Assembly (NCBI GenBank): GCA_902774055.1
Contig: CACYGX010000014.1
Location: 20,086-84,085 of the forward strand
Direction of reading: 5' to 3'
Origin: an uncultured Bacteroidales bacterium
Lineage (GTDB): Bacteria; Bacteroidota; Bacteroidia; Bacteroidales; Muribaculaceae
DNA length: 64,000 nucleotides
The position numbers were made by a program, and so were the translations under genes. The notes beneath the pieces are model-generated. The model saw nothing but the letters and a program-made list of their open reading frames with translations. It did not search any database and was not told where the DNA came from. This document shows, piece after piece, positions 1 through 9,827 of the stretch (its first letter is position 1; the number at the start of each line of letters is the position of its first letter).

Positions 1-2
1 CT

Positions 3-3000
3 TGGGTCCAAAATAAAGCTGCCGACATGGCTGCCGAGTATGCCAGCGAGAAGACAGGCATGGACATCAGTGTGGGTGACGTGAGAGTGAAATTCCCGCT
101 GGATGTCAGCGCCACCGACATTCAGGTTATTGACCAGAACGGCGATACCCTCTTCAAGGCCGATGAGGTCAAGGCCAATGTCAAGCCTAAACCCTTGTTG
201 GACAAGAAGGTGGAGGCCGAAGATGTCTCGCTCAAGGGCGCCAAGAGCCAGGTCAAGACCGATGACGGCTCGATGGACCTGGATGTGGATGTTGACGATG
301 CTAAAGTTGACAAGGCAAAGGTTGACTTGAACCACAACAAGGTCGATGTGGGCAACGCCTCGCTCAAGGGCGGCAAGGCCAAGATGAGCTACAAGCCCGA
401 GAAGAAGAAGCCCGATCCCGACAAGGAGCCGAGTAAGCCCTGGAAGGTGAATGCCGACAAGGTAACTGCCGACGATGTGGACTTCAAGATGGACATGAAG
501 CCCACAGTCGATAACCTCGACGCCAAGGTGGGCCATGCCGAGGCTAAGAACGTGAAAGTCGATACCGGCGAACAGACCGTCGATGTGGGCGAACTCGACG
601 TCGATAAGGCTGACGTGAAGTATGAGCACCCCAGCGAGAAGGATGCCAAGAAATACCGCAAAGATCATCCCATGCCCAAGGAGACCCCGAAAAAGGATGG
701 CGATGATAAGCCCTGGAAGGTCAAGGCCGACAAGGTGCGCGTGAAAGACAGCAAGGGCAAGTATTCCCAGACGGGCAAAAAGCCCAATAAACCAGGCACT
801 ACGCTCGATCCTGATAACATCGAGGTAGAGGACTTCAATGCTGATATCGACAACTTTGAGTACGATGGTGAGAACCTGAAGGTGCCTGTCAAGCACCTCT
901 CGGGCAAGGAGCGCAGCGGCCTGCAGGTCAAGGATGCCAGCGGCACGGTCAATAAGAACAAGAACGGCCTGGACCTCAACGATATGAAGCTCAAGACCAA
1001 GGGCAGTGATATCAAGATGAATGCCCATGTGGACCAGGATATGCTCGATGGTAAGCCCAATGGCAAAGCCACCATCGATACCGACAGCAAAATTGACCTT
1101 AACGAGGTAGAAAAACTGGTTCCCGAGGCCCGCAAAGCCCTCAAGGACATTCCGCACAACAAGCCTGTCCGCATCAAGGCCAAGGCACGAGGCAACGACA
1201 AGCGCGTCGATATTCATTCGCTGGATGCCGATGTGCCTGGCATTGGCCGCGTCAAGGGCAAGGGCACCATCTATAATCCCACCGATATGGACCGCATGAA
1301 GGCCGACCTCGACACCGAGGTGGACCTGCGTGATCCCAGCGTGCTCAATAAGATGCTGGGCCTTGATGACGTCAAATTGCCTCCCATGAAGATGAGCGGC
1401 AAGATCAACAAGGAAGGCTGCAAATGGGTGGCCCGCAACCTGCGTGTCTCGACAGGTGGGGGCTCGATGCGCGGCGATGGTTACTACGACGTTTGCAACG
1501 AGAACTATGACGTGGATGCCGCGTTTAATAATTTCCCTGTCAATTCGTTCTTGCCCAAGTATGACGTGAGAAACCTCACCGGCAGCATCAATGCCAAGGG
1601 CCACGGCTTTGACTTCACCGATTGCGGCTCCACATGGACCGACGCCACCGTCAACCTGGGCAGTGTCCGCTACAACGGCACACACTATGGCAACGTCAAG
1701 GCCCGCGGCAAGCTGCGTGGCGGTTATGCCGACGTGTATGCCTCCAGCGCCAACAGGGGATGTGACTTTGACGCCAATGCTCACGGCACCATCTGTAACG
1801 ACCACTATGTGTTCACAGCCGACGCTAACGTGCGAGACCTGGATTTGAACCGCCTGGGGAAGTATGACGGTCGATGCGATGGCACGACCCGCCTGCATGC
1901 CGAGGGCGACATCAATCTGCGCACTCAGGAGTGGGATGCCGACCTGACACTGCGTGATCTGGACTGGACGCTCGACAGCACCCTGCTTGTTGCCGACGAG
2001 GCCAACGCTTCGATTCACAGCACCCCGTGGCTGACGTGTATCACGGTAGAGAACGAGGACAATTATGCCCACCTGAACGCTCCCAGTGGCATTATGCCGT
2101 TAATTGAAGACTTCCAGAGGACTGCCGACGAAATTCAGCGCCAATACAAGGACCGCTGGATTGATATCGAGCGCCTGAAAGCCCCGATGCCCCAATTCGA
2201 CTTCGACATGCACATGGGCGCTGATGGTATCGTCCAGCGATATGCACAGCAGCACGATATTGACTTCCGCCACATCAGTTGTGAGATCAACCGCGACACG
2301 ACCCTCACCATCAATGGCCGTGCGCTGGGTATCAGTTCTGGCGAGACCAATATCGATTCCATCACCGTCTATGCCCACGAGTTGAACAACAAGTACCTTG
2401 CCTTCAATGCCCACATGGGCAACCGTCCCGGCACGTGGGACGAGTTCGCACAAGTCGATATCGAAGGTGGCATCAAGGGCGAGGCGATAGATTTCATGTT
2501 CCAACAGCAGAACATCAAGAAGGAAATCGGCTACCGCTTGGGCTGCAATGCACGACTCTCTGACGACGAGATACGCATGAGGCTGTTCGGCAAAGATCCT
2601 GTTATCGGCTATCGCCACTGGACCTTCAACGAGGACAACTACGTCAACGTGGACTACCGGACCCGCATGCTCGACGCCAACCTGTCGCTCAAGAGTGACA
2701 GCAGTAGCGTCGAACTGCTCACGACCCGTGTGCCGGGAGACAGTACCGAGAACGTGCGCCTCAACATCGATAACCTGCGCCTCGAGGAGTGGACGCGCAT
2801 CGTGCCCATGCTGGGTCGCACTAGCGGCACCATGAACGCCAACATTGACGTGAACTGGGACGGTTACAATGCCGACGGTGAGGGCGTCATCGACATCAAG
2901 GACTTCTACTATAATGGCAAGCACGAGGGTGACGTGACCTTGAATGCCGACTTCGATGTGGATCCCGCCACTGCCTCGACCCGCTTGACGGCCGATCTCG

Positions 3001-4829
3001 TGCTCGATGGCAAACAGTCAATCAAGCTGCAGGGATCCCTCAACGATGCCAATTCCAACTCCCCGCTCAACATGGAGGCCAAATTTAACCGCTTCCCGTT
3101 GATTCGGGCCAATGCGTTCATCCCTGGCGACTACATCTGGCTTGACGGCTATGCTGTGGGCAATATGACAATCTCGGGAACCATGGACAATCCTCAAGTC
3201 AATGGCTATCTGGTCGCCGACTCGGCTACGCTCAACTTGCCGCGCTATGGCAGCTCGCTTAAATTTGCTGCTGACAGGATCCCCATCGAGAACAATGTGA
3301 TTTCCTTCAACAACTACAGGTTAATAGGTTCCAACCGCAGTCCCGTGATAATCAACGGTACTGTTGACCTGCGCGACATGGATAACATGAAGATTGACCT
3401 GAGGGCTCAAGGGCATGAAGTCCAGTTCATGGACAGCAAGCAAGATGAGTTTACAGAACTCTTCGGAAAGGGTCTTGCCGAGATCGACGCTACCGTCAAG
3501 AGCTATGGCAACATCATGAGTGTGCGTGCCAACGCTACACTCTTGATAGGCTCCAATATCACCTATGTCATGAAGGAGGAGATTACCCAACTCTCCAACA
3601 CCGTTGACGAGAGTATGGTCACCTTCACCGACTTTAACAATACATCAGGTAGCGAGACCATTCTGGTAACCGCCAGTGGTGGTGGCAGCGCAACTGACAT
3701 TTTGGCCAATATCCAAGTCGAGGATGGCGCAAAAATCAATGTTTATCTCTCAGAGGACGGCCAGAACCGCGCCACGGTCGATGGTAACGGCCGACTCAAG
3801 TATTCGCTCGACTTTGCGGGACGTAACAACCTAACTGGATCGTATGTGATTAGTAGTGGTAACTTGCGATACACTCCGCCGTTGATTTCCTCAAAGAATT
3901 TTGATATCAACAGTGGTAGCAGCATCTCTTGGACGGGCGACATGCTCAACCCGCAACTGAACCTCAAGGGCACCGAGCGACTCAAGACCAGTGTCAGCAG
4001 TAAAGAGGATGGCACTCGACTGGTTGAATTCCTAATCGATGCCAACGTGGGTGGCACGCTGAGCAACATCGACCTGGGATTTGACCTGAAATGCGAGAAT
4101 GACGCAAAGGTGCAGAACGAGTTGCAGTCCATGAGCGATAACCAGCGCTCACAGGCTGCCATCAACCTGCTGCTCTATAATACCTACTCGGGCACTAACA
4201 GCATGGGTAGTTTCAACAACTTGTCGGCGTCTAATGCTCTGTTCTCCTTCCTGCAGACCAAACTCAACGCTTGGGCGGCACAGACCTTGCCCGGCGTCGA
4301 CCTCTCGTTCGGCATCAATCAGTATCAGGGCACCATCAACGGCGGTACCGAGACCAGCTACAGTTACCGTCTGGCCAAGACGCTGTTCAACGACCGCTTC
4401 AAGATTGTCGTGGGCGGTGAATACAGTACCGAGGCCCGTGCCGAGGAGGATGTCGCCAATAACCTGTTTAATGACATCTCGCTCGAGTACTTCCTCAACG
4501 ACAGCGGCAACAAGTATCTGAAACTCTTCCGCCACGCCAGCTACGAGAACGTGATCGAGGGTCAGGTCACTGAGACGGGTATTGCCTATGTGCTCAAGCG
4601 CAAACTCAGCAACTTGAAGAATCTGTTCAAGTTCAAGCATTCACGCGAATATTTGTTGCGTGACTCGCTGGAGAAAGCCCGCAAGGCTGAGCTCAAACTG
4701 CAAGAGGAGGCTATTGATGCCATCCAGCAGGACGAGTCCTACATCGTTCCGCTCGACGGCGACATGCCTGCTGCCCAGGACGCTGCCGACAAACCCACAG
4801 TAACCCGCAAGAAAGATGAGAGCGAATAA
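3..4829 (+). CDS. tamB: TamB-family translocation/assembly protein, 5' end cut by window
   Basis: Inner-membrane-anchored periplasmic protein of the TamB (DUF490/AsmA-like) family, which bridges to an Omp85 partner and helps outer-membrane assembly or lipid transfer. The frame is open to the left edge, so the true start and membrane anchor lie outside; the first ATG inside is at 27. The visible N-terminus ends a helix and runs into an 'EKTGMDISVGDV' type AsmA start. Roughly residues 45-330 are very rich in Lys, Asp and Val with Pro-Lys linkers. The C-terminal 450 residues hold the conserved TamB domain (beta-rich, ending near 'IVVGGEYS' and 'LEYFLNDSGNKYLKL'). A charged tail follows. The stop overlaps the next gene (tamL) by 14 bases, which supports a functional pair. 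Confidence 0.9.
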   Translation, partial: WVQNKAADMAAEYASEKTGMDISVGDVRVKFPLDVSATDIQVIDQNGDTLFKADEVKANVKPKPLLDKKVEAEDVSLKGAKSQVKTDDGSMDLDVDVDDAKVDKAKVDLNHNKVDVGNASLKGGKAKMSYKPEKKKPDPDKEPSKPWKVNADKVTADDVDFKMDMKPTVDNLDAKVGHAEAKNVKVDTGEQTVDVGELDVDKADVKYEHPSEKDAKKYRKDHPMPKETPKKDGDDKPWKVKADKVRVKDSKGKYSQTGKKPNKPGTTLDPDNIEVEDFNADIDNFEYDGENLKVPVKHLSGKERSGLQVKDASGTVNKNKNGLDLNDMKLKTKGSDIKMNAHVDQDMLDGKPNGKATIDTDSKIDLNEVEKLVPEARKALKDIPHNKPVRIKAKARGNDKRVDIHSLDADVPGIGRVKGKGTIYNPTDMDRMKADLDTEVDLRDPSVLNKMLGLDDVKLPPMKMSGKINKEGCKWVARNLRVSTGGGSMRGDGYYDVCNENYDVDAAFNNFPVNSFLPKYDVRNLTGSINAKGHGFDFTDCGSTWTDATVNLGSVRYNGTHYGNVKARGKLRGGYADVYASSANRGCDFDANAHGTICNDHYVFTADANVRDLDLNRLGKYDGRCDGTTRLHAEGDINLRTQEWDADLTLRDLDWTLDSTLLVADEANASIHSTPWLTCITVENEDNYAHLNAPSGIMPLIEDFQRTADEIQRQYKDRWIDIERLKAPMPQFDFDMHMGADGIVQRYAQQHDIDFRHISCEINRDTTLTINGRALGISSGETNIDSITVYAHELNNKYLAFNAHMGNRPGTWDEFAQVDIEGGIKGEAIDFMFQQQNIKKEIGYRLGCNARLSDDEIRMRLFGKDPVIGYRHWTFNEDNYVNVDYRTRMLDANLSLKSDSSSVELLTTRVPGDSTENVRLNIDNLRLEEWTRIVPMLGRTSGTMNANIDVNWDGYNADGEGVIDIKDFYYNGKHEGDVTLNADFDVDPATASTRLTADLVLDGKQSIKLQGSLNDANSNSPLNMEAKFNRFPLIRANAFIPGDYIWLDGYAVGNMTISGTMDNPQVNGYLVADSATLNLPRYGSSLKFAADRIPIENNVISFNNYRLIGSNRSPVIINGTVDLRDMDNMKIDLRAQGHEVQFMDSKQDEFTELFGKGLAEIDATVKSYGNIMSVRANATLLIGSNITYVMKEEITQLSNTVDESMVTFTDFNNTSGSETILVTASGGGSATDILANIQVEDGAKINVYLSEDGQNRATVDGNGRLKYSLDFAGRNNLTGSYVISSGNLRYTPPLISSKNFDINSGSSISWTGDMLNPQLNLKGTERLKTSVSSKEDGTRLVEFLIDANVGGTLSNIDLGFDLKCENDAKVQNELQSMSDNQRSQAAINLLLYNTYSGTNSMGSFNNLSASNALFSFLQTKLNAWAAQTLPGVDLSFGINQYQGTINGGTETSYSYRLAKTLFNDRFKIVVGGEYSTEARAEEDVANNLFNDISLEYFLNDSGNKYLKLFRHASYENVIEGQVTETGIAYVLKRKLSNLKNLFKFKHSREYLLRDSLEKARKAELKLQEEAIDAIQQDESYIVPLDGDMPAAQDAADKPTVTRKKDESE

Positions 4830-7128
4830 ACAATATCATGTCCCACTGCTGGTACTGGCATCCGTCCTGCTGATGCTGGCCTCGGCGTGCTCGACAACCA
4901 AGAAATTGGGCGAGAATGACATCCTCTATACTGGTGTTAAACACCTCAAGTATCATGAGGATAGTGTCAAGATTGACGGTGGGGTCAAGAACGACATTTT
5001 CACCGCCATCAATGTCAAGCCCAACAATCCGCTCTACTCGCCTTATTACCGCACCCCGTTCCCGTTCGGCTTGATGCTCTATAACAATATTGATGAGAAT
5101 GCCACGGGCTTCAAGGGATGGTTGTATAAGCACTTTGCCGCCAAGCCGGTACTCATTCGCCGTGTCAATCCGCAAGCCCGCGTTGACATGATCAACACTA
5201 TCTTGCGCAACAATGGTTATTTCACATCATCGGCCAGATATGAGTTAATACCCAGTAGCAATCCCAAGAAGGCCAAGGTGTCCTATGACGTGATCGTCAA
5301 CCCGCCATACACCTTAGGCGACATCCAGTACATCAACAGCAAGGAGCCCGTGCTGCAACTGGTGGACTCGCTGGCCCGTGTTAACCGTTACTTGCAGACC
5401 GGTAGCCGCTACTGCCTGGATTCACTCAGCGCAGTTCGCATCGATATCACCAATGCCGTCCGCAATAAGGGCTATTATTTCTTCAGGCCCGAGTACATTC
5501 AGTATCTCGCCGACAGTGTCAAGGACAAGGGCATTATCCACATGCGCCTTATTGATTCTGGCGATATTCCCAATAATGCCAAGTTGCGTTACATTACCAA
5601 CGACATCACTGCCACGGTGGTCAATGATGATGCCAAGGGCGAACCCGATACCGTTGAGACAAGGAATTGCCGACTCATTCGCTACGAGCCGGTTTATATC
5701 CAGGACAAGGTCATTCCTTCCTGCATCCGTGCCCGCAAGGGGCGCACGTTCAGGGTGAACAGCATCGACCGCACCCAGGCGGCCCTGTCACGCCTGGGCA
5801 TCTTCAGCACTGTGGACATTCAGGTGGTGCCGCTCGACAGTATCACTCCCGATGGCCAGGGCTTGCTGGATTTGAATGTTTTCTGCCAGCTTGACAGTCC
5901 GTGGGAGGTGACATTTGAGCTCCGAGGCACGTCCAAGAGCAACAGTTACATCGGCCCCGGTATCAAGGTCGGCGCCAGCCACAAGAATGCCTTCGGGGCA
6001 GGGGAGAAGTTCTCGCTTGATGCCTATGGCGACTATGAGTGGCAGACGGGTGGCAAAAGTGGCTACAGGGGGTCGGATTTTAACTCCTATGAGTTTGGTA
6101 TTGAGGCGAAATTGGATTTTCCGCGTTTGATTGCTCCTAAATTCCTGTATCCTTCCCGTCGATATACCAACTGGACTCATCTGTCGCTCAATGCCGAGCT
6201 CTTGAACCGTCCTGGCTTCTTCAAGATGGCACAATTGGGTACAGCAGTGACATGGGAATGGCATGCAAACCATTATTCCAGCCACGTGCTCACGCCGTTC
6301 AAGCTCACCTACACGAAGCTCATCAGCAAAACGGCACGCTTTGACTCGGCAATGGTCGACAATCCTGCATTGGCGCTGAGTTTCGAAGACATGTTTATTC
6401 CCAAGATAGAGTATTTCTACACCTATGACCGCGAACTCTCCTATCGCAATCATATCACAGTCACCGCTGGCATTGCCGAGGCTGGAAATGTCCTTTCGGG
6501 CATCTGGTCGATTTTCCAGAGCAGGGGCACCAAGGAATTGCTGGGAACTCCATTCTCACAGTTTGTCAAAGCCCAGGGTCAGGTGGTGTGGACACACAAG
6601 TTGACCCCAGAATCCTATTTGGCAACCAGGGTGTTCCTGGGGGCTGTCCATGCCTATGGCAACCGCGAAGAGGTACCCTATAGGGAGCAGTACTATGTAG
6701 GTGGTAGCAACTCCATCAGGGCATTTGCTGTGCGATCTATCGGTCCCGGTAGCTATCATCCGGCTGACAGTGTCCGCTATGCCTACTTTGACCAGACGGG
6801 TACCTTCAAATTTGAGGCTAATGCCGAATACCGTTTCCCCATCCTGGGTTATTTAAAGGGCGCTGTCTTCCTTGATGCCGGCAACGTCTGGCTCTTGAAA
6901 GAAGATGATCATCGTCCAGGCGGCCAGTTGAAGATGAAGAACTTTTTTAATGAACTGGCGCTGGGTACAGGTCTCGGCCTCAGGTTTGACATGCAGATGC
7001 TTGTTGTCCGTGCCGATTTGGGTATAGGAATCCATGCCCCCTATGATACAGGCAAGAGCGGATACTATAATATCCCCAGGTTCAAGGACGGCTTGGCATT
7101 CCATCTAGCCATCGGTTACCCCTTCTAA
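4816..7128 (+). CDS. tamL: TamL: lipoprotein-type TamA/BamA-family outer membrane protein
   Basis: Omp85-superfamily protein expected to insert in the outer membrane and act with TamB. Residues 1-25 form a lipoprotein signal with lipobox 'LASAC', Cys25 being the likely lipidated residue; this lipid anchor marks the Bacteroidetes TamL variant as opposed to proteobacterial TamA. POTRA-like segments fill about residues 40-370 ('VRNKGYYFF', 'RTFRVNSIDRTQAALSRLGIF'). The 16-strand barrel follows, with the 'VGGSNSIRAF' signature (the family's substrate-engaging loop 6 is of VRGF/Y type) near residue 640 and a C-terminus ending in aromatic 'AIGYPF'. The length of 770 residues fits TamL. It overlaps tamB by 14 bases, so the two are translationally coupled. 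Confidence 0.92.
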   Translation: MRANKQYHVPLLVLASVLLMLASACSTTKKLGENDILYTGVKHLKYHEDSVKIDGGVKNDIFTAINVKPNNPLYSPYYRTPFPFGLMLYNNIDENATGFKGWLYKHFAAKPVLIRRVNPQARVDMINTILRNNGYFTSSARYELIPSSNPKKAKVSYDVIVNPPYTLGDIQYINSKEPVLQLVDSLARVNRYLQTGSRYCLDSLSAVRIDITNAVRNKGYYFFRPEYIQYLADSVKDKGIIHMRLIDSGDIPNNAKLRYITNDITATVVNDDAKGEPDTVETRNCRLIRYEPVYIQDKVIPSCIRARKGRTFRVNSIDRTQAALSRLGIFSTVDIQVVPLDSITPDGQGLLDLNVFCQLDSPWEVTFELRGTSKSNSYIGPGIKVGASHKNAFGAGEKFSLDAYGDYEWQTGGKSGYRGSDFNSYEFGIEAKLDFPRLIAPKFLYPSRRYTNWTHLSLNAELLNRPGFFKMAQLGTAVTWEWHANHYSSHVLTPFKLTYTKLISKTARFDSAMVDNPALALSFEDMFIPKIEYFYTYDRELSYRNHITVTAGIAEAGNVLSGIWSIFQSRGTKELLGTPFSQFVKAQGQVVWTHKLTPESYLATRVFLGAVHAYGNREEVPYREQYYVGGSNSIRAFAVRSIGPGSYHPADSVRYAYFDQTGTFKFEANAEYRFPILGYLKGAVFLDAGNVWLLKEDDHRPGGQLKMKNFFNELALGTGLGLRFDMQMLVVRADLGIGIHAPYDTGKSGYYNIPRFKDGLAFHLAIGYPF

Positions 7129-7150
7129 CATAACATAATCCCTACAGTTC

Positions 7151-8068
7151 ATGAAAAAGTTTTTCTTGACTCTCTTTGTCTTTTTGTCATTTTCTCAGTT
7201 GATGTCGGCACAGATGCTTGTGGGCACCTACAACATCAGGTACAAGAACCAGGGTGACAGTGTCAAGGGCGAGAGATGGTCCAAGCGATGCCAAGTCATG
7301 TGTGACCAGATCAATTTCATGTCTCCCGACATCTTTGGCGCGCAGGAGGTGCTTCATACCCAGCTCGTTGATATGCTCAAGGGGCTGGATGGCTATGATT
7401 ACATCGGCGTGGGGCGCGATGATGGCAAGACAGCGGGCGAGTATGCCGCAGTGTTTTATAAGAAAGACCGATTGCGCTTGTTGGATCATGGTGACTTTTG
7501 GCTCAGTGAGACGCCCGACCGTCCTGGCTTGGGATGGGATGCGGCCTGCGTTCGTATCTGCACTTGGGGCAAGTTCACTGGAATGACAGCGACCAATGAC
7601 GAAGCTTTCTACTTCTTCAACCTGCACATGGATCATGTCGGCGTTGTCGCTCGCCGCGAGGCGGCAAAGTTGATCGTCAGCAAGGTGCGGGATATTGCCC
7701 AAGGCGCTCCAGTCATCATTACGGGCGATTTCAATGTGGACCAAAAGGATGAGATATACAGCATCTTTGTCCAATCAGGGTTATTGAAGGATTCTTATCA
7801 ATACGCTCGTCAACGCTTTGCCGAGAATGGCACATTCAACGCCTATGACATCAACATCTACACCGATAGCCGCATTGACCACGTTTTTGTCTCCCCTGAG
7901 GTTCAGGTGGAATCCTATGGTATATTGACCAATAGCTATTGGGTGCCCAACGACTCGTCTAGCGAGTTGAGAAAAGCCGCTGATGCTCCACAGGAAATCT
8001 CATTCAGCACCTACACACGTCGTCAGCCATCCGACCATTACCCTGTCTTTGTCCGACTCAAATTGTAA
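7151..8068 (+). CDS. Secreted endonuclease/exonuclease/phosphatase-fold protein
   Basis: Metal-dependent phosphoesterase fold (DNase I/exonuclease III/sphingomyelinase superfamily). An N-terminal signal peptide (residues 1-20, cleaved after 'LMSA') sends it out of the cytoplasm, so a nutritional nuclease or phosphodiesterase role is more likely than DNA repair. Visible active-site motifs in order: 'GTYNIR' (Asn), 'GAQEV' (metal-binding Glu), 'GDFNVD' (Asp-Asn pair), 'SRIDHVFV' and 'SDHYPVFV' (Asp-His general base). The substrate cannot be read from the sequence. It starts 22 bases after tamL and may share that transcript. The 305-residue length is normal. Confidence 0.88.
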   Translation: MKKFFLTLFVFLSFSQLMSAQMLVGTYNIRYKNQGDSVKGERWSKRCQVMCDQINFMSPDIFGAQEVLHTQLVDMLKGLDGYDYIGVGRDDGKTAGEYAAVFYKKDRLRLLDHGDFWLSETPDRPGLGWDAACVRICTWGKFTGMTATNDEAFYFFNLHMDHVGVVARREAAKLIVSKVRDIAQGAPVIITGDFNVDQKDEIYSIFVQSGLLKDSYQYARQRFAENGTFNAYDINIYTDSRIDHVFVSPEVQVESYGILTNSYWVPNDSSSELRKAADAPQEISFSTYTRRQPSDHYPVFVRLKL

Positions 8069-8120
8069 CGATTAACGATTATTAAATGTGGTCTCAAGGC
8101 ATTATGTGGCAAAAAAGCGC

Positions 8121-8128
8121 TATCTTTG
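8121..8128 (+). promoter_or_regulatory. Bacteroidetes -7 element upstream of DHH gene
   Basis: TATCTTTG fits TAnnTTTG and sits 26 bases before the ATG at 8155. No clear TTG is seen at the -33 position, so this is a half-supported promoter. Confidence 0.5.
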
Positions 8129-8154
8129 TCGATTAATGCGTTTTTCAGATAATA

Positions 8155-9216
8155 ATGATCAGCTCAATAATTGACCAAACGACAATCGATCGGCTGCGTG
8201 CTATGATAAATGGCGTGCAGCGCATCGCCATCACCTGCCACAAGTCGCCCGACGGTGATGCCTTGGGATCGACGCTTGCCTTGGCCCATGTGTTGCGGCG
8301 ACTGGGTAAGGATGCCGTTGTGGTTACTCCCGACATGGCCCCCAAGTCGCTGGATTTCATGCCTGGGGTGCGTGAACTGGTGGTGTACACCAAGCACGAG
8401 CAGCGTGCGCGCAATGTGTTAAACGATGCGCAGCTTCTCTTTTGCCTCGATTTCAATTCCATGAAGCGTATCGACCGTCTGGCCGAACTCATAGAACCCC
8501 TCAAGATCAAGCGCCTTCTCATTGACCACCATCTGGAGCCTGACGATTGCTTCGACCTGTCGATTTCATTTCCCGAGGCTTCATCGACTTGTGAACTGGT
8601 GTTCAGGGTGCTCATGCAGATGGGCTTGTTGCGTTTCATGGACCGTTACGCTGCCAGTTGCCTGTATGTGGGCATGATGACCGACACGGGTGGTTTTGCC
8701 TATAGTTGCGACGATCCTGAGTTCTATGAGATTATGGCGTCAATCATTCGCCGCCGCTTTGACCGCATCGACCTTTACAACAAGGCGATGAACACCTTCA
8801 GTGCCGATAGCCTGCGTCTGCAGGGTTATGCCTTGAGCGAGAAGATGCAGTTGTTCCCCGAGCAGGGGGCATCGCTCATTGCCTTGACCAAGGAGGAACT
8901 GGAGCGCTTCAATTACAGCCGTGGTGATACCGAAACGTTGGTCAACAAGCCTTTGGCCATTCCTGGCATCTACTGGAGCGTGTTCCTGCGCGAGGACGCT
9001 GACAAGATTAAGGTCTCCAGCCGTTCCCAGGGCGATTTCTCGGTCAGCGACATCTGCTTCAAGTACTTCAATGGCGGCGGTCATCAGAACGCTGCCGGTG
9101 GTGACTTTGTCGGCACCATGGACGAGGCCGTCGAGCGTTTCCACCAGGTGTTGGCCGACCTGTTCCCCGCAACTGAACAACAATCAACCGAACAATCAAC
9201 ACAAAAATCAGAATAA
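8155..9216 (+). CDS. DHH-family phosphoesterase (NrnA-like oligoribonuclease/pAp phosphatase)
   Basis: Cytosolic Mn-dependent phosphoesterase of the NrnA/RecJ-like type, which degrades nano-RNA, cyclic-dinucleotide products or 3'-phosphoadenosine phosphate. Motifs: 'CHKSPDGDALGS' with His29, Asp33 and Asp35, 'CLDFNS' near residue 98, the DHH signature 'LIDHHL' at residues 122-127, 'MMTDTGGF' near 175, and the DHHA1 substrate motif 'GGGHQNAAGG' near residue 310. The length of 353 residues fits NrnA. The stop overlaps the next ATG by one base (TAATG), so it is coupled to the DUF4827 lipoprotein gene. NrnA is favoured over RecJ because the long RecJ OB-fold region is missing. Confidence 0.9.
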   Translation: MISSIIDQTTIDRLRAMINGVQRIAITCHKSPDGDALGSTLALAHVLRRLGKDAVVVTPDMAPKSLDFMPGVRELVVYTKHEQRARNVLNDAQLLFCLDFNSMKRIDRLAELIEPLKIKRLLIDHHLEPDDCFDLSISFPEASSTCELVFRVLMQMGLLRFMDRYAASCLYVGMMTDTGGFAYSCDDPEFYEIMASIIRRRFDRIDLYNKAMNTFSADSLRLQGYALSEKMQLFPEQGASLIALTKEELERFNYSRGDTETLVNKPLAIPGIYWSVFLREDADKIKVSSRSQGDFSVSDICFKYFNGGGHQNAAGGDFVGTMDEAVERFHQVLADLFPATEQQSTEQSTQKSE

Positions 9217-9794
9217 TGAAAACAATTTTAAGCAAATGTGTGTTACTGGGCGTGATGGCCCTCTCGTTACTGACCGCATGTAACAACGACCAGAGCTACG
9301 CCGACCGCCTCAACGAGGAGCGCTATGCCGTCAATTCTTATCTAGCCAATCATCGCGTGGTCATGTCTGTACCTAAGGACTCTGTCTTCGAGGTTGGTGA
9401 AGATGCACCGTTTTATCGCCTGGACAACGATGGTAATATCTACATGCAGGTATTGAATGCCGGCGACCGCAAGAATGACCGAGCCAAGGTGGGCGAGCCC
9501 ATCTACTTCCGCTACACCCGTTACAGCTTGGCTGTTTGGTATGCCGAGGGCAGGTTGGTTCCTTACAGCAGTAACGAGAATAGCATGGATGCACAGTTCT
9601 GCTCGTTCAACTACTCAGACTTCAAGTTGCCCTCGACCTCGCAGTGGGGCTACGGATTGCAGTATCCGTTGAACTTCTTGGGCGTCGAGTGTGAGGTCAA
9701 CTTGGTCATCAAGTCTCAGTTTGGCTTCACCAACGAGATTTCCTACGTCATGCCCTTCCTCTTCCACGTGCGCTACTTCCACAGCATGATTTAA
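9216..9794 (+). CDS. DUF4827-family lipoprotein
   Basis: Small lipoprotein (192 residues) with a signal peptide ending in the lipobox 'LLTAC', so Cys22 is the likely lipid site. The mature part begins 'NNDQSYADRLNEER' and matches the Bacteroidales DUF4827 pattern, a family often described as FKBP-like. No peptidyl-prolyl isomerase activity can be claimed from the residues seen. It overlaps the DHH phosphoesterase stop by one base and is followed 33 bases later by glmM, so the three are probably one operon. Its role is unknown. Confidence 0.8.
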   Translation: MKTILSKCVLLGVMALSLLTACNNDQSYADRLNEERYAVNSYLANHRVVMSVPKDSVFEVGEDAPFYRLDNDGNIYMQVLNAGDRKNDRAKVGEPIYFRYTRYSLAVWYAEGRLVPYSSNENSMDAQFCSFNYSDFKLPSTSQWGYGLQYPLNFLGVECEVNLVIKSQFGFTNEISYVMPFLFHVRYFHSMI

Positions 9795-9827
9795 TTTAAT
9801 AATTGAAAATTAACAACTCAAGAAATA

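Noticed and set aside
2100-2924. A 274-residue minus-strand open frame inside tamB
   Set aside because: No domain, low-complexity Val/Ala/Glu composition typical of antisense frames, and it lies entirely within a continuous TamB frame.
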